Source: CAZBBB01 sp964490005
GTDB lineage: Bacteria; Planctomycetota; B15-G4
Direction of reading: 5' to 3'
Length of the DNA stretch: 5,588 nucleotides
Assembly (NCBI GenBank): GCA_964490005.1
Contig: CAZBBB010000147.1
Coordinates: forward strand, 1 to 5,588
Under the pieces are notes generated by a model that was given only the letters and a program-made list of their open reading frames with translations, searched no databases and was not told the DNA's origin. The translations under genes and the position numbers were made by a program. Shown in pieces: positions 5,467 through 5,588 of the stretch. How positions within the stretch are numbered: the stretch's first letter is position 1; the number at the start of each line of letters is the position of its first letter.

Positions 5467-5588
5467 GTACCAACTGGGGAGCGCCGGCCCGCGCCGCGGA
5501 CGTAACGGCGACCGGCCGCGCGCGTCGTGCCTGGCGGCCGACGAGACTCGCCCCGCGGGGGCGGGCAGGCGCGGCGCGGTGGCCCGGG
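5467..5588. other. GC-rich intergenic sequence at the right edge, no gene recognised
   Basis: No start with a ribosome binding site and no recognisable protein tail is seen on either strand. Reading frames stay open only because stops are rare at this GC content. CGCCCC (5549-5554) and GGGGCG (5558-5563) form a 6-bp hairpin with a three-base loop, which could be the 3' end of an unseen neighbour. Promoter elements for the AGCS gene should lie here or just downstream, but none matches a consensus well. Confidence 0.4.

Noticed and set aside
1..5588. CRISPR array, insertion sequence, tRNA/rRNA, or defence/mobile system
   Set aside because: No spaced direct repeats, transposase or recombinase motifs, terminal repeats, or tRNA-like folds were seen. 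The window is almost filled by three ordinary housekeeping-type genes with uniform composition.

Overview
The window is a very GC-rich stretch of bacterial chromosome (well above 65% by eye, with strong G/C bias at third codon positions). It holds three complete genes and the last codons of a fourth. The gene mix is a Gly-rich RNA-binding-type tail, a PutP-like symporter, an exported DUF4139 protein and an alanine/glycine:cation symporter. This fits a free-living high-GC Gram-negative or diderm lineage such as Planctomycetota, Myxococcota or a relative. The sequence alone does not settle the phylum.

Layout, left to right: (1) bases 1-59 are the C-terminal end of a plus-strand gene with a Gly/Tyr/Arg-rich tail. 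(2) Bases 60-206 are intergenic and hold a striking 19-bp stem-loop (109-151), which is either the terminator of the first gene or a leader element of the next. (3) 207-1718 (+) is a sodium:solute symporter of the PutP (proline) type. (4) 1719-1758 is a 40-base, GC-palindromic gap between convergent genes. (5) 1759-3549 (-) is an exported DUF4140/DUF4139 ('mucoidy inhibitor MuiA family') protein. (6) 3550-3647 contains a 9-bp stem-loop just after the stop of the next gene. (7) 3648-5381 (-) is an AGCS-family alanine/glycine:cation symporter with an inserted segment of about 100 residues. (8) 5382-5588 is its leader, with an excellent Shine-Dalgarno, a 14-bp perfect palindrome and possible promoter material.

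Functionally, two unrelated cation-coupled amino-acid transporters (SSS and AGCS) lie on either side of a secreted protein of unknown biochemical role. The AGCS and DUF4139 genes share a strand and may be co-transcribed, but the hairpin between them may separate or attenuate expression. I see no mobile element, CRISPR array, tRNA, rRNA, or obviously new multi-gene system. The points most worth following are the symporter with altered residues at the PutP Na+ site, the AGCS insertion, and the strand-asymmetric hairpin upstream of putP.
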